Shown here piece after piece: positions 62,192 to 64,000 of a DNA stretch of 64,000 bases. Below the pieces are notes generated by a model that searched no databases, was not told where the DNA came from, and worked only from the letters and a program-made list of their open reading frames with translations. This DNA is from Paenibacillus spongiae (GTDB lineage: Bacteria > Bacillota > Bacilli > Paenibacillales > Paenibacillaceae): positions 5,846,501-5,910,500 of the forward strand of contig NZ_CP091430.1 of NCBI RefSeq assembly GCF_024734895.1. Reading direction: 5' to 3'. How positions within the stretch are numbered: position 1 is the first letter of the stretch; each line of letters begins with the position of its first letter. The position numbers and the translations under genes were made by a program.

Positions 62192-63106
62192 CTAGCTGTT
62201 TGCTCCAGCAGGACCTGCCGCTCCGGGATTGGGCATTTCATCGTCCGCATGCTCCCGTTTGTACCAAGCTTTGAAGACGTAGGCCAGAATAGCCCCATAC
62301 ATCACTTCTTGTACCAGCTTCATGATGATTCCGCCTGTTTGTTGATCCTCAACCGGCTTCATCATGCTGAAGAAAGAAGGGCCGTTGAAGCTTGCGAGCA
62401 GCGCGCTTGGATCACCGGAGACGCAATAGCCCATTGCTTGCGCCCATACCTGAGGGTCGCTATAAGTTGCATAAAGCGGTGCGCCCGCGAAGATGATGAG
62501 CGCACAAGCAGGTGTCAGCAGCAGCCCGTTCGCGAAGATGTACGCCATCTTCTTCACATCCGCCAGCCGGCTCCATTCCCGGACCGGTTCAACGATCTGC
62601 CACCACATCATGAACGACGTAACCAGCAGGGCAATATAGTAGAGCCGGTGGACAGTAAAGTTCGTCATCACATAATCATGCACGAGAGGTACATGATAAA
62701 TCGAGAAGAGCATATTAAACGCCACAAGCGTAAAGATCGGATGCATGAAAATACTCAGCTTGCGCCAGAACTTCTTCCCGAATACCGCTCGAAACAGGTA
62801 CGCCGGGACGCCTAACAATATGAGCGGCGGCGCAATCAAGTATGAGAGCGACATATTCGTCATGTGAAAAGAGAACATGATATGCCCGAGCAGATCAAGA
62901 GGGCCGCCATGTGCGAGATAAAACAAGATCATCCCCAGCACGAACAGACTCTTCCGGAACTTTGTTACTTGAGGCTCATCTGGCGCGTGTTTTTCTTTCC
63001 ATGGGCCGATCAAGTAAAAATAAAGAATCACAAGCGCTGCCATAAAGAAGAAAAACAACGGGCTCCATAGCTCTTCAAAGCTGAAATATTCTAAGCCAAG
63101 CATCAT
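62192..63106 (-). CDS. ctaG: Cytochrome c oxidase assembly factor CtaG
   Basis: 304 residues, about seven membrane helices. Family marks of the Bacillus-type CtaG (caa3_CtaG): SPLFFFFMAALVILYFYLIG at the start, LAHGGPLDLLGHIMFSFHM with conserved His residues, SIYHVPLVHDY, and YIALLVTSFMMWWQIVEP. It helps insert copper or assemble the caa3-type oxidase. It follows the ctaE-ctaF genes, as in Bacillus; a terminator separates it from ctaF. SD GGGGAG precedes ATG 63106. Confidence 0.92.
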   Translation of the reverse strand: MMLGLEYFSFEELWSPLFFFFMAALVILYFYLIGPWKEKHAPDEPQVTKFRKSLFVLGMILFYLAHGGPLDLLGHIMFSFHMTNMSLSYLIAPPLILLGVPAYLFRAVFGKKFWRKLSIFMHPIFTLVAFNMLFSIYHVPLVHDYVMTNFTVHRLYYIALLVTSFMMWWQIVEPVREWSRLADVKKMAYIFANGLLLTPACALIIFAGAPLYATYSDPQVWAQAMGYCVSGDPSALLASFNGPSFFSMMKPVEDQQTGGIIMKLVQEVMYGAILAYVFKAWYKREHADDEMPNPGAAGPAGANS

Positions 63107-63203
63107 GGAACTCCCCTTTCCTAACGATCAGAAAGTGCAGTTCCATGCACTTCTCTGATATTTCTAATTGAGTAAAGCTGTCCCAGGGCTGATTCGTTTA
63201 CAA

Positions 63204-63236
63204 CAAAAGAGGGGGTCGCTCAAGGACCTCCCTCTC
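63204..63236 (-). terminator. Terminator after ctaF
   Basis: AGAGGG(GG)TC...GACCTCCCTCT stem; TTTTGTTG follows on the minus strand. Readthrough into ctaG is possible. Confidence 0.75.
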
Positions 63237-63251
63237 TTCAATTCATGCTGC

Positions 63252-63569
63252 TTACCACCAAACCCAATACTCGGCCATAATAACGCATGTGAAAGCAACG
63301 AATACACCTGATAGAATGCCAATAATGGCAAACATATGTCCACGGTCTTTCATATGCATCCAGAACGCCATTTGAATGAATACTTGCAGTAACGCCATTC
63401 CCACAAGCAACATGTACGTGAATTTCACGTTTATTTCACCTGCTGCTACCGTAGCGAATGCGATGACGGTAAGAACGATCGAGAAGATAAACGCGATAAT
63501 GTGTTTCTTAGGACCTTCATGCTTATGCGGTCTGCCGTGATCCTGTGCTGTTGATTGTTGATTGGCCAT
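63252..63569 (-). CDS. ctaF: Cytochrome c oxidase subunit IV (CtaF)
   Basis: 105 residues, three membrane helices, His/Lys-rich N-terminus (HGRPHKHEGPKKHI). FTYMLLVGMALLQVFIQMAFWMHM (quoted in part: LLQVFIQMAFWMHM) is characteristic of prokaryotic subunit IVB. Starts 3 nt after the ctaE stop, so it is translationally coupled. Confidence 0.93.
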   Translation of the reverse strand: MANQQSTAQDHGRPHKHEGPKKHIIAFIFSIVLTVIAFATVAAGEINVKFTYMLLVGMALLQVFIQMAFWMHMKDRGHMFAIIGILSGVFVAFTCVIMAEYWVWW

Positions 63570-63572
63570 CCA

Positions 63573-64000
63573 TTAGCCCACCTTTCCCATCAAGTATACG
63601 ACGGTGAAGATGAATACCCATACGACGTCAATAAAGTGCCAGTACATACCGGCTACATAAATCTTCGGCGCCGTTGTGGTATTAAGACCTTTTCTGAAGG
63701 TTTGCACAATTAACATTGTAATCCAGAAAACACCGAACGCGACGTGAGCGCCGTGGAAGCCAACAAGCGTGTAGAACGAAGAACTGAATGCGCTTGTAGT
63801 GAAACCATGTCCCTCATGCACATAGTGGTAGAATTCGTAAATTTCCAATCCCAGGAAGCCCGCGCCCAACAATACGGTTAGGATCAACCAGTTGAGCATG
63901 GATTTCACTCTATTCGTATGCATCGCCTGAATTGCGAATACGCTTGTTAAGCTTGACGTGAGCAAGATGAATGTCGCAGCCGCTACGAGCGGCAGCTGGA
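63573..64000 (-). CDS. ctaE: Cytochrome c oxidase subunit III (CtaE), partial
   Basis: The gene runs off the right edge; the frame stays open from 63965 to 64000 (LPLVAAATFILLTSS), so the TTG-like start near 63965 is not the real one. Helices: LNWLILTVLLGAGFLGLEIYEF, FYTLVGFHGAHVAFGVFWI and YVAGMYWHFIDVVWVFIFT (parts shown). GFHGAHV and YWHFIDVVW are hallmarks of heme-copper oxidase subunit III. It continues upstream into the rest of the oxidase operon. Confidence 0.93.
   Translation of the reverse strand, partial: QLPLVAAATFILLTSSLTSVFAIQAMHTNRVKSMLNWLILTVLLGAGFLGLEIYEFYHYVHEGHGFTTSAFSSSFYTLVGFHGAHVAFGVFWITMLIVQTFRKGLNTTTAPKIYVAGMYWHFIDVVWVFIFTVVYLMGKVG

Noticed and set aside
1-64000. CRISPR arrays, prophage, toxin-antitoxin or anti-phage islands
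   Set aside because: No direct-repeat arrays, integrases, transposases or known defence genes were seen. The repeats at 19.9-20.1 kb are palindromes without spacers of CRISPR type.

Overview
The window looks like a chromosomal stretch of a Gram-positive, spore-former-type Bacillota, most likely Paenibacillaceae (Paenibacillus or a close relative). The reasons are the moderate GC content, strong GGAGG ribosome sites with many TTG/GTG starts, lipoprotein solute-binding proteins paired with LplB/LplC-type sugar permeases, a YesM/YesN-type two-component pair, cre-like boxes, a ydaO-type c-di-AMP riboswitch before an NlpC/P60 gene, and Bacillus-type ctaE/ctaF/ctaG genes. I place it from family resemblance only; no search was run. 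Most genes lie on the minus strand. I see no rRNA, tRNA, CRISPR array, transposase or phage gene.

Layout. 1-3.3 kb: start of a sugar permease with two cre-like boxes, a glycerophosphodiesterase, a VOC protein and an uncharacterised 538-residue protein. 3.5-9.6 kb: cell-envelope and metal genes (riboswitch-controlled NlpC/P60 protein, BdbC/BdbD thiol oxidation pair, ArsR-family metal sensor, DacF-like carboxypeptidase, Zn/Cd-type P-ATPase with promoter and operator). 9.7-19.8 kb: YwqE-like PHP phosphatase, an ABC-2 exporter, a clostridial-type GluRS co-directional with an ACT-domain malic enzyme, a lipoprotein, GNAT, acyltransferase, an overlooked 47-residue zinc-ribbon protein, and Nudix. 19.9-25 kb: four ~20-bp palindromes, then an electrophile/quinone-defence neighbourhood (MhqR-like regulator with operator, pirin, azoreductase, DoxX, MFS pump, second MarR).

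25-39 kb is a polysaccharide locus: a 1503-residue secreted, probably clan GH-A-like protein, an ADP-ribosylglycohydrolase-family protein, two permeases and a lipoprotein binding protein, controlled by an adjacent YesN/YesM-like pair. 39.3-45.2 kb: a type-A chloramphenicol acetyltransferase preceded by what looks like an intact translational attenuator (9-codon leader plus a hairpin over the SD), a Cys-type sulfatase, the Spx adaptor SpxH, and an ABC1/UbiB kinase-like protein. 45.3-56.2 kb: a second sugar locus (GH95 glycosidase, VOC, AraC regulator, ABC transporter, enolase-superfamily dehydratase, SDR, epimerase-like protein) that could degrade a fucose-like sugar by an oxidative route. 56.8-61.2 kb: a GntR/YtrA-like regulated ABC cluster whose promoter sits inside a long dyad. 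61.3-64 kb: a uridine-kinase-like gene and the distal part of the cytochrome c oxidase operon (ctaG, ctaF, partial ctaE).
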